Below, in pieces: positions 37,647 to 46,220 of a stretch of DNA of 63,654 nt (position 1 is its first letter; the number at the start of each line of letters is the position of its first letter). The position numbers were made by a program, and so were the translations under genes. Below the pieces are notes generated by a model. The model was not told where the DNA came from and did not search any database. It saw only the letters and a list, made by a program, of their open reading frames with translations. Origin of the DNA: Planctomycetaceae bacterium (GTDB lineage Bacteria; Planctomycetota; Planctomycetia; Pirellulales; Pirellulaceae); contig JAEUIQ010000062.1 in NCBI GenBank assembly GCA_016794985.1, positions 1-63,654 of the forward strand. Direction: 5' to 3'.

Positions 37647-37996
37647 GGAATCTTTCCTGTCGTGGAAGTCAATTTCCAGTTTATTCCGCCCCGCTCGATG
37701 TTATCACGGGATCATCGACCGTTGTGGACTGAGAAAACTGGAATTTTCACGAGTCGTGACGATCTCAAAGGGGGCGGTGGTGGTTGTGGCAAGCAGGTCG
37801 ATTTAGCAGAATACGTTCGCGGATGCTGTATCGCGATGTTCACGGGAATCTGGTGGGCGGTGCGGTGTTCGGAAGGGCTCGAAATGGTCCAGACGGTGGT
37901 CTGGCGATGTTCGCGGCCGTTAAGACCGCCTTTGTTTGACAACGGTTCATCAAGCCGATTGTCCACGGTGACGCTCCAATCCCAGGAATTTTTCGC
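37647..37996. other. Intergenic region between divergent genes
   Basis: The divergent PSCyt1 and uxaA genes are separated by 350 bases. No gene or repeat is recognised. Promoters for both operons are expected here. Confidence 0.5.
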
Positions 37997-39544
37997 ATGT
38001 TTGCCCGTTTGCACCCGCAAGACAACGTCGTGGTTTCGCTGCAAGGTTCCGAGACTGGGAGCCGGTGGGAGGATTTCGCGGCTGGCACCGGCGAAGGAGC
38101 GGCGGTGGCCGTGGCGAGCGAGCCGATTCCGGCGGGGCATAAGATGGCTGTGCGTCCCATCTCGGCCGGCCAATGGGTCATTAAATACGGGCTGCCGATT
38201 GGAATTGCGCAGTGCGATATCGAAGTCGGGCAGCGAGTGCATGTTCACAATGTGAAGACGGGCTTGGATGCTGGGATCGAGAAGCAGCCCGACTGGGAAC
38301 CGTTGCCAAGCCAACCCCCGGCGACCCCAATCTTGAGTGGCGGTCAGGACCCGACGCGGTTTATGGGCTACCTGCGTGAGAATGGGCAAGTTGCGATTCG
38401 CAACGAAATTTGGATCTTGAACACGGTCGGTTGCGTGAACCAAACGGCCCAGCAGTTGGCGTCTTGGGCCAATCGCACCTTGGTGGGCCGCCTGCCGAAC
38501 TTGGATGGCGTCTACGCCTTTAGTCATCCCTACGGCTGCTCGCAATTGGGTGATGACTTGCAGGCAACTCGGAACATCTTGGCCGGACTGGCTCGGCATC
38601 CTCATGCAGCAGCCGTATTGCTGTTGGGCTTGGGTTGCGAGAACAACCAACTGCAATTGCAACTCGAAGCGATTGGCCCGGAAGCTCTGAAAAAAGTCCG
38701 CTGGTTCTCGACTCAAGAAGTCACCGACGAAATGGAACAAGGCCGACAATGGCTCAGCGAGATGGCTCAAGTGGTTTCGAAGTATCAACGCCAGTCGTTG
38801 CCCGCGAATCGATTGATCCTCGGGATGAAGTGCGGTGGCAGTGATGGCTTTAGTGGCTTGACCGCTAATCCGCTCTTGGGTCGGATTGCGGATTGGCATT
38901 GTGCCAACGGAGGTACTTCGCTGTTGACCGAAGTACCGGAAATGTTTGGAGCGGAACCGGTATTGTTGGGGCGCTGCGATCAACCGCAAACGCGAGCGGC
39001 GGTCGATGGCATGATCGAGACGTTCAAAGATTACTTTCGCAAGCACGGCCAGCCAATCAGTGAAAACCCTTCTCCTGGAAACAAGGACGGTGGTTTGACC
39101 ACACTGGAAGAGAAGTCCTTAGGGTGTGTGCAGAAGGGGGGCGCGTCGGCGCTGATCAAACAATGTGTGGCCTACGGCGAGCAAGCGACCGCCGAGTTGG
39201 GCGGATTGGGTTTGGTCAATGGACCGGGCAATGATGGCGTGTCGATTACCGCCTTGACTGCTGCGGGAGCACATTTGGTATTGTTTACTACAGGTCGAGG
39301 AACTCCGATGGGAGCCCCTGCGCCGACGATGAAGATCGCGACGAACCCGACATTGGCACAACAAAAACCTGGATGGATCGACTTCAGTGCCGGCGATTTC
39401 ATCACCGGCGCGGCAACCTTGGATGAATTGCGCGACCGCTTGTGGCAGCAGATTCTGAGCGTGGCCTCCGGTCAACAAGAAGTAAAGAACGAACTAAACG
39501 GCTATCGCGAAATCGCGATTTGGAAGATCGGAGTCACGGTATGA
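37997..39544 (+). CDS. uxaA: Altronate dehydratase
   Basis: This 515-residue enzyme converts D-altronate to 2-keto-3-deoxygluconate in hexuronate catabolism. An N-terminal SAF domain (about 1-95) precedes the UxaA catalytic region. Recognisable stretches include the GYLRENGQVAIRNEIWILNTVGCVN start, a HPYGCSQLGDDLQATR segment, LILGMKCGGSDGFSG and LFTTGRGTPMGAPAPTMKI, with conserved cysteines fitting an iron site. The start has AGGA eight bases upstream. It overlaps uxaB by four bases (ATGA), so the two are translationally coupled. Confidence 0.95.
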   Translation: MFARLHPQDNVVVSLQGSETGSRWEDFAAGTGEGAAVAVASEPIPAGHKMAVRPISAGQWVIKYGLPIGIAQCDIEVGQRVHVHNVKTGLDAGIEKQPDWEPLPSQPPATPILSGGQDPTRFMGYLRENGQVAIRNEIWILNTVGCVNQTAQQLASWANRTLVGRLPNLDGVYAFSHPYGCSQLGDDLQATRNILAGLARHPHAAAVLLLGLGCENNQLQLQLEAIGPEALKKVRWFSTQEVTDEMEQGRQWLSEMAQVVSKYQRQSLPANRLILGMKCGGSDGFSGLTANPLLGRIADWHCANGGTSLLTEVPEMFGAEPVLLGRCDQPQTRAAVDGMIETFKDYFRKHGQPISENPSPGNKDGGLTTLEEKSLGCVQKGGASALIKQCVAYGEQATAELGGLGLVNGPGNDGVSITALTAAGAHLVLFTTGRGTPMGAPAPTMKIATNPTLAQQKPGWIDFSAGDFITGAATLDELRDRLWQQILSVASGQQEVKNELNGYREIAIWKIGVTV

Positions 39545-40677
39545 ACTTGGTCCCAGAGGTCAAAGTCCTACAAATCGGGACCGGCAAGTTGTTGCGAGGA
39601 TTGTTCGATCCGCTTTGGAAAGTGCCGGGGCAGGTGACGGTCGTTCAATCGCGGGAAGAGGCGTCAACACTGGATCATATCAATCGCACCAATCGCCCTT
39701 ATCACCTGTGGGTGCGCGGTTTCCAACAGGCGCAGGTTGTCGAACGCGTGGAAGAAGTGAGTTCGCTTGGAAGGGCCTACTCACTGACGCGGCAGTGGAA
39801 TGAACTCCGCAATCTGATCCATGATCCCAGCTTTCGCTTGCTGGCTTCCAATACCACGGAAAAGGGGCTGCGGTTGGATGATGCGGACTCGCTGCTTTCC
39901 ATCGGAGCCGCTCGCAACTGCCCACCGCGCAGTTTTCCAGCACGGCTGTTGACTCTCTTGTACGAGCGTTATCAATACGAAGAAACTCCGATCGCCATTT
40001 TGCCCTTGGAGTTAATTGAAAACAACGCGAATCAACTTCTTGAGTTGGTGCTGGAGCAAGCGACCAAGTGGGGCTTGAATCACGACGCGGGTTTCCTTGA
40101 CTGGTTGAGAAACGACTGCCGGTGGCTGGCAAGTTTGGTTGATCGAATTTGTGTCGATGTCGTTCCTCCCTTGCCGTGGACAGTGGACGATCCTTTGGCG
40201 GTGATGACCGAGCCGTTTCAAATGTTGGTCGTGCAACGAGATAGTCGCGACGAAGGGGTGCTGCCGTCACATCCGGCTGTGATATGGGCCGATGACTTGC
40301 GCCCATACTTTTTGCAGAAGGTCCGCTTGCTCAATGGCTTGCACACGGCGATGGTGGCCCGGTGCTTGCCGATGGGCTTTGGGCATGTGATTGACGTGAT
40401 GAACGATCCGATCCAATCGCAATGGGTCGAAGATTTGTTGCGGAACGAATTGGTCCCGACGCTGGAAGGACAAGGCTTGCGCGTCCAATCGTTTGGGGAA
40501 CAGGTTTTGGATCGCTTTCGCAATCCGTTTTTCCGCCATCGGTTGGCGGATATCGCGGTGGGTCACGAGATGAAACTCCGGGTGCGACTGCAACCAACTC
40601 TGGTCGAATACCAACAACAATTTGGCACCACGCCGCCGTTACTGTCTCAAGTCTTGCAATTGCCAATGCCTGTGTGA
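39541..40677 (+). CDS. uxaB: Tagaturonate reductase (altronate oxidoreductase)
   Basis: This 378-residue NAD-dependent enzyme of the long-chain mannitol dehydrogenase family interconverts tagaturonate and altronate, the step before UxaA. Motifs include the nucleotide-binding VLQIGTGKLLRG at the N-terminus, the active-site KVRLLNGLHTA and FRNPFFRHRLADIA near the end. It is about 100 residues shorter than the Escherichia coli enzyme. The start at 39541 follows GGAG seven bases upstream; longer frames overlap uxaA. Its stop overlaps the ATG of the glycosyltransferase gene. Confidence 0.85.
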   Translation: MNLVPEVKVLQIGTGKLLRGLFDPLWKVPGQVTVVQSREEASTLDHINRTNRPYHLWVRGFQQAQVVERVEEVSSLGRAYSLTRQWNELRNLIHDPSFRLLASNTTEKGLRLDDADSLLSIGAARNCPPRSFPARLLTLLYERYQYEETPIAILPLELIENNANQLLELVLEQATKWGLNHDAGFLDWLRNDCRWLASLVDRICVDVVPPLPWTVDDPLAVMTEPFQMLVVQRDSRDEGVLPSHPAVIWADDLRPYFLQKVRLLNGLHTAMVARCLPMGFGHVIDVMNDPIQSQWVEDLLRNELVPTLEGQGLRVQSFGEQVLDRFRNPFFRHRLADIAVGHEMKLRVRLQPTLVEYQQQFGTTPPLLSQVLQLPMPV

Positions 40678-41504
40678 TGCCTTCGCCGTCGGACCAACCC
40701 TCATTATCGAATTCGTTGTCGCCACCCGCTGGCAGCGGTGCGGATCTTTCGATCCCCTTGGCAGGGCGTCGAGTCTTGATTGTGATTGCAACTTACAACG
40801 AAATTGAGAACCTGCCCAAGTTGTTAACGCGACTGCGGCAGTTGTATCCATCGGTGGACGCGTTGGTCATAGACGATGGATCGCCAGATGGAACAGGCGA
40901 TTGGGTGGCCGAATTTTCGCGTTCCAATTCTTGGTGCCATTTGTTGTCGCGTTCCGGAAAGTTAGGACTGGGTAGCGCAACGATTGCCGGTTTTCGTTGG
41001 GCTCTTGATCAGGCCTACACCGATGTTGTGACGATGGACGCGGACTTTAGTCATCATCCCGACGAGTTGGTGCGATTGTTGGATTCGACGCCGGAAACAG
41101 AGAAACACAATATCCGAATCGACGAAGAACGCTGCATCGTGATTGGCTCGCGATATGTGCCCGAGGGACGCATTGAAGGTTGGCCGTGGCAGCGGCGTTG
41201 GGCCAGTCGGTGGATCAATCGCCTGGCGCGGTGGCGACTGCGGCTGAAGACTTTCGACAACAGTGGAGCCTACCGGCGTTATCCGGTGGCGTTGTTGAAG
41301 CAATTGCCCTTGGACCAAATTCGCAATAAAGGCTACGGTTACTTGGAGGAGATCTTGTACTTGGCCCAACGGCATGGGGCCACATTCCGAGAGGTTCCGA
41401 TCACGTTTCGGGATCGAACCCAAGGTCAATCGAAGATCAATCTGCGCGAGGCCTGCCAAGCTCTGTGGACGATCTTGACACTGCCCTACAAGGTCGGCCA
41501 ATAG
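40677..41504 (+). CDS. Polyprenol-phosphate mannosyltransferase-like glycosyltransferase
   Basis: This 275-residue family 2 glycosyltransferase resembles dolichol-phosphate mannose synthase. IATYNEIENLPKLL and VIDDGSPDGTG form the nucleotide-sugar site, with the metal-binding DAD in MDADFSHHPDEL and a QGQSKI segment toward the end. There is no C-terminal membrane pair, so it is the short soluble type that makes lipid-linked sugar donors. Its ATG at 40677 overlaps the uxaB stop by one base. Why it is coupled to hexuronate genes is unclear. Confidence 0.88.
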   Translation: MPSPSDQPSLSNSLSPPAGSGADLSIPLAGRRVLIVIATYNEIENLPKLLTRLRQLYPSVDALVIDDGSPDGTGDWVAEFSRSNSWCHLLSRSGKLGLGSATIAGFRWALDQAYTDVVTMDADFSHHPDELVRLLDSTPETEKHNIRIDEERCIVIGSRYVPEGRIEGWPWQRRWASRWINRLARWRLRLKTFDNSGAYRRYPVALLKQLPLDQIRNKGYGYLEEILYLAQRHGATFREVPITFRDRTQGQSKINLREACQALWTILTLPYKVGQ

Positions 41505-41728
41505 CTCAAGATCAACTAACTTACCAACTTGCAATTCGCTTGGCACGAATCCATAGTCGGCGCAGGATCGAGGGCCTTGTTAATGACTTGGGCTCTGTCG
41601 TCTTGCTGATTTCGAGTTCAGCACCGAGAGGAACTGGATCGTGCTCCTGGTCATGAGTCCGCCTTCACAGGTCGCGTTAATCGACGCGGTATGGCCAATC
41701 GCTTTGGTAAGTCCGTGATCCGACATCG

Positions 41729-42055
41729 TTAGCCGCACGGCATTTCAAAGCTCTCGCGGATCTCTTGGACGATGCGATTTCGAGTTTGATAATCCGGCTC
41801 ATAGAGCACCCCGACACAATTAGCCAACAAGGATTCGTGGCATTGTATGTCCGGCATGGCGTCGCGCCATTGGTTCAAGTTGTCCGTTTGGCCTATGGAT
41901 AGGAAGCGATGCACGGCTTCGCCGCGTTCGTCTTCTTCTCGATGCGTGACAATGTAGACCCCTGGCAACTCACGGCAGCGGGCATCGATCGTAAACGTCG
42001 TGAATTTGTATTTTTGACCAGTGGTCGCTTTGATGGCAATCTCGGATAACTTCAC
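41729..42055 (-). CDS. Small protein, possibly a degenerate GIY-YIG domain
   Basis: This protein of about 108 residues is not firmly recognised. PGVYIVTHRE followed about 18 residues later by FLSIGQTDNLNQW is reminiscent of the GIY...YIG(Q)T.NL core of GIY-YIG nucleases, but the catalytic arginine and glutamate are not evident, so it may be a non-catalytic relative or chance. GTG at 42055 has AGAGGG eight bases upstream; TTG at 42061 is an alternative. It contains two cysteines near the C-terminal half and lies alone between the glycosyltransferase and a small coiled-coil protein. Confidence 0.6.
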   Translation of the reverse strand: MKLSEIAIKATTGQKYKFTTFTIDARCRELPGVYIVTHREEDERGEAVHRFLSIGQTDNLNQWRDAMPDIQCHESLLANCVGVLYEPDYQTRNRIVQEIRESFEMPCG

Positions 42056-42222
42056 TTGCAAAGCCCTCTTCCAAGGATTGTGCCGCGCCGTCCGAGACCA
42101 ACTACGCGAACTCGATCGTTCGCAAAAGCCTCAGCCGCCGACTGGGTACTGTCTGCCAAGTTTGGCATCACCGAATCAAAACGGTTGGCCATATGGCTTC
42201 ATCGCAGAATCACCGTGCTACT

Positions 42223-42540
42223 TCAAAGAGCTTCGGTGGCAGTCGCGGGAAGAGGAACAACAGATCGATTCTGGGTCAATCGATCGATTTCGTGTTGTAC
42301 CAATTGGTTGAGTTCGTCAAGTTGTTTTATCAATTCATCCTGGACCACATCGACCTGCAGCATGCGTTCGGTGGTATCGTCCGTTGGAAAATTTAAGGAC
42401 TGGAGTTGTTGGATCGTCTGCAAGACTCGTCCAAGTTCGGAATCGCGATCGGCTTCGTCCCTGACGACGGGCAGCTGCGATTTTTCGCTGCTACTGACGT
42501 CATCGGCTGGTTGCTGATCCATCCCTGTTTCTCCCGTCAT
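42223..42540 (-). CDS. Small hypothetical coiled-coil protein
   Basis: This 105-residue acidic protein is not recognised. Residues 35-95 form a probable coiled coil (LGRVLQTIQQLQSLNF, QDELIKQLDELNQLVQHEI). The N-terminus is polar and disordered. ATG at 42522 (GGGAGAAACAGGG upstream) is a likely alternative start. There is no membrane segment. It is on the same strand as the 41729-42055 gene, 167 bases upstream, so a two-gene unit is possible. Confidence 0.55.
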   Translation of the reverse strand: MTGETGMDQQPADDVSSSEKSQLPVVRDEADRDSELGRVLQTIQQLQSLNFPTDDTTERMLQVDVVQDELIKQLDELNQLVQHEIDRLTQNRSVVPLPATATEAL

Positions 42541-42660
42541 CCATGCCGGAATCGATACACCCGCAGGCGGGCAGTTCGAACCTTCTGCTTATCGAAGTTT
42601 CGCATTGGAATTTTCAGGTTTTTTTAAAAAGTAGCAAAGTTAGGCGTCGAAAAGGCTATT

Positions 42661-43140
42661 TCACTGCAAGTTTTGCAGGGCTTCCAGCACTTGCAGGTCG
42701 TGGCCATCGACTTGAACCCGTTTCCAGACTTTGGCGATTTTCCCGTTGGCGTCAATCAAAAACGTAGATCGCTGGACGCCCATCGAAACTTTGCCATACA
42801 TGTTTTTCTCCCGCCAAGCACCGTACTTTTCGGCGACTTTGTGGTCCGTATCGACCAAGAGCGGGAAATTCAGGCCGAATTTCTCGCTGAACTTCGCGTG
42901 CGATGCTTGGTCGTCTGGACTCAGCCCCACAACGACCGCCCCTAATTTATCGAGCTTCGTGTGCTGATCACGGAAGGCACAAGCCTCCTTGGTGCAGCCT
43001 GGCGTGTCGTCCTTCGGGTAAAAATAGACGACGACCGGCTTCCCTTTAAAGTCGCTCAGCTTCACTGTCTTTCCATGTTGATCTTTTAGTGAAAATGAGG
43101 GAGCTTTGCTACCTTCTTCAATCCACGCAATTTCGGACAT
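42661..43140 (-). CDS. bcp: Thiol peroxidase, Bcp/PrxQ type
   Basis: This 159-residue peroxiredoxin reduces hydrogen peroxide and organic hydroperoxides with thioredoxin. The peroxidatic and resolving cysteines are in TPGCTKEAC (Cys49 and Cys54), the spacing of atypical two-Cys PrxQ enzymes, and FSLKDQHGKTVKLSDFKGK is the typical N-terminal stretch. The start at 43140 has AGGAAG upstream, and the extra N-terminal frame to 43197 is not needed. It has no signal peptide, so it acts in the cytoplasm. Confidence 0.97.
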   Translation of the reverse strand: MSEIAWIEEGSKAPSFSLKDQHGKTVKLSDFKGKPVVVYFYPKDDTPGCTKEACAFRDQHTKLDKLGAVVVGLSPDDQASHAKFSEKFGLNFPLLVDTDHKVAEKYGAWREKNMYGKVSMGVQRSTFLIDANGKIAKVWKRVQVDGHDLQVLEALQNLQ

Positions 43141-43251
43141 GAATACTTCCTGGAACAACGGGCGGGAACCGAGCCTACGACGACCATTGTCGGTCAAACA
43201 CGCTGCGGTTTAACCGTCGGGTTTCGAGAACGTTCACGCGTGGGTTTTCAG

Positions 43252-44454
43252 CTATTTGGTGTGCGACAAAGCCAGCAGCGCATAAGCGGTCACCAACACG
43301 GCATCACCTTCCATCCAGCGATCGCTATCGACGTTGTACCACGAGCCATTGGGTTGTTGCCGTTGGTGAAGTTCTTGAATCAAGTCCGCGCGCCAATCAT
43401 GAACATTGCCTTCAGCGTCCGTAAAGGTGGGTTCACCGATCGCTTGGAACGCTTTACCAAACATTTGGTAGTAGTAGTACAAACCATCGTTGCCCATTCC
43501 CGGGTTCGATTTAACGTCATAGTGCTTCTTCAGATAGGACATCGCGGCTTGCACGCGAGTGTCATCTTTCGACACACCCGCGTAGAGCATGCTTTTTAGC
43601 CCAGCATAGGTCATCGAGCCATAACTTCGCAGCCCGCCGGCAGGTTCCTCGCCGGCCATGCTTTGTCCACCAGCCGCAGCGGTGTAGAAGAACCCGCCAT
43701 CTTTCGGACCCGTGGTCGCGAACTCAATCTTGTTGAATTCGGATTCGTGGTTCTGGCAGCGGGTGACAAACGCCAAAGCCGCTTGAACGTCTGGGTCATC
43801 TTCTTTGGCTCCCGCGGCTTTGAGGGCTTCGATCATGAATGCGGTGTTGGACAAATCGGGACGCCCGTGTCGACCGTAGCCAGCACCACCGTGAGCCATG
43901 TCTTCCGGGCCTTTGCCCTGGTTTGGACCCCACTGCATTTGGCGGAGCAGTTTGGCGGCGGCTTCCACTTCGGCGGCGTACGTCTTGCCTTTACCTACCA
44001 AGCTCAGTGCCATTATTGCGAGCGAGGTCTCATAATTTTTGTGGATCGAATCCGGAGCATAAAATCCTCCGTCGGGTTTGCGGTTGGCCAACAAAAATTG
44101 CAAACCCTTGGCGACCGCGGGGTGATCGCCCGAGCGGCCTTGATTGAGCATCGCGGCCACCGCCAATGATGTCGGTCCCGTTCCCGCATGGCTCGCAAAG
44201 CTGCCGTCTGGGGCTTGTTGCGAGTCCAAGAAGCTCAAGCCGCGACCAACACTGATCAGGCGTTGTTCCTGCAATTGGCTAGACAGTGCTGGAATTGCCA
44301 ATGGGGCTTCCTGGGCCGGCGTTGTCGCCTTGTCCTGAGCGAAGCTAATTGAATCACTGCCACACCAGAGGCTGCCGAACAACGCACCACTTGTGATTGC
44401 CGACTTGGCGAGAAGCTGAAAACTCGGGAGTTGAATACGTTGCGATTGTTTCAT
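43252..44454 (-). CDS. Secreted prenyltransferase/squalene-cyclase-repeat protein
   Basis: This 400-residue protein has a signal peptide (ending near SISFAQ) and an alpha/alpha-toroid built from prenyltransferase-type repeats (GSFASHAGTGPTSLAVAAML, GGFYAPDSIHKNYETSLAIMAL, GGLRSYGSMTYAGLKSML, GSWYNVD). The DXDD acid of true squalene cyclases is not visible, so it is probably not a terpene cyclase. The family is widespread in planctomycetes and its role is unknown. It is located outside the cytoplasm. Confidence 0.85.
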   Translation of the reverse strand: MKQSQRIQLPSFQLLAKSAITSGALFGSLWCGSDSISFAQDKATTPAQEAPLAIPALSSQLQEQRLISVGRGLSFLDSQQAPDGSFASHAGTGPTSLAVAAMLNQGRSGDHPAVAKGLQFLLANRKPDGGFYAPDSIHKNYETSLAIMALSLVGKGKTYAAEVEAAAKLLRQMQWGPNQGKGPEDMAHGGAGYGRHGRPDLSNTAFMIEALKAAGAKEDDPDVQAALAFVTRCQNHESEFNKIEFATTGPKDGGFFYTAAAGGQSMAGEEPAGGLRSYGSMTYAGLKSMLYAGVSKDDTRVQAAMSYLKKHYDVKSNPGMGNDGLYYYYQMFGKAFQAIGEPTFTDAEGNVHDWRADLIQELHQRQQPNGSWYNVDSDRWMEGDAVLVTAYALLALSHTK

Positions 44455-44586
44455 CTGAATTTCCGTTCGCGAAAACGATGGGGGTGGTATTTTCGGGGGC
44501 TTCGCTCATATTGTAACATGCAATCATGCGTTGGCAGGGGCGTGCTTCGTAACTTTACGCCAAACCGGGTCCCAAGCTGTTGATGA

Positions 44587-44970
44587 ATGCCACTTAATCC
44601 CGCATTAGGAAAGCTGTGTATGTCCCCACCGGCCAATTCCCTACCTGCCAATTCCCCACTGGCCAATTCCCCACTGGCCAATTCCCCATTGGCCACCGTT
44701 GGTAGTCCCATGACGGCCCAGCAGGTATTGGACCGGGAATTCTTGGAGGTTCGGGCTCGTGTTCTGAAGATTGCGGCGACTTTGGACCGCATCGACCGCA
44801 GTGCGGCCCCGGCGGCGGATGCTGGCCGAATGGAGCAAATTCGCCAGGGCCTTCAGATTCTACTCAGCGACGCCCCTGATCGGGCTCGGCAAGTGCAGAT
44901 GCTGTTTTCACTTCCGTATCGAAGCGATTGGCCGCAGCAGTTGGGTGTCCCGCTAGAAAACCGAGGCTAA
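44587..44970 (+). CDS. Small unknown protein upstream of an Ebo-type TatD hydrolase
   Basis: This 127-residue protein is not recognised. Residues 12-37 are a run of five-residue repeats (SPLAN) coded by a 15-bp minisatellite. The remainder (from MTAQQVLDREFLEV) is helical, with QGLQILLSDAPDRARQVQML. Starts at 44587, 44620 or 44710 are all possible, and none has a clear ribosome-binding site. The stop lies two bases before the next ATG, so co-translation with the TatD-like gene is likely. By position it could stand in for EboA, but the sequence does not clearly support that. Confidence 0.6.
   Translation: MPLNPALGKLCMSPPANSLPANSPLANSPLANSPLATVGSPMTAQQVLDREFLEVRARVLKIAATLDRIDRSAAPAADAGRMEQIRQGLQILLSDAPDRARQVQMLFSLPYRSDWPQQLGVPLENRG
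44625..44699. repeat. Five 15-bp tandem repeats in a small gene start
   Basis: Units of the form CCCACTGGCCAATTC run from 44625 to 44699. They encode the SPLAN series and share TGGCCA and the 15-bp period with the array at 14242-14331. Copy-number change would add or remove five codons without a frameshift. Confidence 0.9.
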
Positions 44971-44972
44971 CC

Positions 44973-45785
44973 ATGGACTACTTTGATCCACATATCCACA
45001 TGGTCTCGCGAACGACCGACGACTACGCCACCTTGGCCCGTATGGGCTGTGTGGGCATGAGTGAACCCGCATTTTGGGCGGGATTCGATCGAGGCAGTGC
45101 CGCCAGCTTCCGTGACTATTTTCGTCAATTGACGGAATTCGAACGATCCCGTGCGGCGAATTATGGCATCGCGCATTACACCTGGCTCTGCATCAATGCC
45201 AAAGAAGCCGAAAACGTCGAGTTATCGCGTGAGGTCATTGCGATGATCCCAGAGTTCCTCGAACGCCCCAACGTTTTGGGAATCGGCGAGATTGGCCTGA
45301 ACAAAAACACCAAAAACGAATCGATCGTCTTCTTGGAGCATCTGGATGTGGCGGCCAAGTATGACGAGTTGGTTTTGATTCACACGCCGCACTTGCACGA
45401 CAAGTATTTGGGAACTCGAATGATCTTGGACATGTTGGTGAAGGATGCTCGTTTGAAGCCCCAGCGAGTGCTGGTTGACCACGTTGAAGAGCACACGATC
45501 GGGGAAGTCTTGGACCGAGGATTTTGGGCCGGGATGACTTTGTACCCGGTATCGAAATGCACACCCGCTCGCGCGGCCGACATGGTGGAACAATTTGGCA
45601 CCGAACGGTTGTGCGTGAATTCGGCGGGTGATTGGGGTCCAAGCCAGCCGACAGCCGTGCCCAACTTTATTTTCGAAATGCGGCGCCGCGGCCACAGTGA
45701 AGCCACGATTCGCAAGATTGTCTACGAGAACCCGCTCACGTTCTTCCGCCAATGCCGCCGTTTCCAATTCGCTCCACGACTGTAA
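44973..45785 (+). CDS. TatD-family metal-dependent hydrolase, Ebo-cluster type
   Basis: This 270-residue TIM-barrel hydrolase keeps the TatD metal ligands: DPHIH at the start, GIGEIGLN, VLIHTPH, DHVEEHT and a late aspartate in NSAGDWGP. The opening HMVSRTTDDYATLARMG and FWAGFDRGSAASF resemble the TatD-like member of ebo clusters, which in cyanobacteria are linked to export of metabolite precursors. The remaining ebo genes are not in the window. The start has GAGG six bases upstream. The substrate is unknown, and TatD-like nuclease activity is possible. Confidence 0.88.
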   Translation: MDYFDPHIHMVSRTTDDYATLARMGCVGMSEPAFWAGFDRGSAASFRDYFRQLTEFERSRAANYGIAHYTWLCINAKEAENVELSREVIAMIPEFLERPNVLGIGEIGLNKNTKNESIVFLEHLDVAAKYDELVLIHTPHLHDKYLGTRMILDMLVKDARLKPQRVLVDHVEEHTIGEVLDRGFWAGMTLYPVSKCTPARAADMVEQFGTERLCVNSAGDWGPSQPTAVPNFIFEMRRRGHSEATIRKIVYENPLTFFRQCRRFQFAPRL

Positions 45786-45807
45786 TGTGACCCGTAACGA
45801 AGAGATT

Positions 45808-46190
45808 TCCCGCCGATTCAGAGAGAGGCCCACAGATGGCGCGCGAGGCGTTAGCGCTGTCGAATACTCAGACACAGCTTCTTCTTGCTCGTAAAAAATC
45901 TGCGGTCCTCCCTGAATCTGCTGGAAGTATTTTGGTTGTTTCTCCCGCCGATTCAGAGAGGCCCACAGATGGCGCGCGGCGTTAACGTTGTGGATCACTT
46001 AGGCACAGCTTCTTCTTCCGCGCAAAAAAATCTGCGGTGCTCCCAGAATCTGCTGGAAGTATTTTGGTTGTTTCTCCCGCCGATTCAGAGACGCCCACAG
46101 ATGGCGCGCGGCGTTACCGCTGTCGAATACTCAGGTATACTTTCGTACTGCTCGCAAAAGAATCTGCGGTCCTCCCTGAATCTGCGGGAA
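45808..46190. repeat. Three tandem 132-135 bp units, each a long imperfect hairpin
   Basis: Units start near 45808, 45943 and 46075. Each begins TCCCGCCGATTCAGAGA.GCCCACAGAT and ends with the imperfect inverse (ATCTGCGGTCCTCC, then CTGAATCTGC.GGA). In the third unit 23 of 28 arm positions pair. The middle contains GGCGCGCG and CTTCTTCTTGCTCG. It fills the space between the TatD-like gene and the end of glgX. A frame reads through it but is not a credible protein. No transposase is nearby. Confidence 0.9.
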
Positions 46191-46220
46191 TCCAAAGAAG
46201 GCAACTGTGAGTTACGTTTG

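Noticed and set aside
37712..39046. 444-codon minus-strand frame opposite uxaA
   Set aside because: It is the complement of a well-supported gene and shows no family resemblance of its own.
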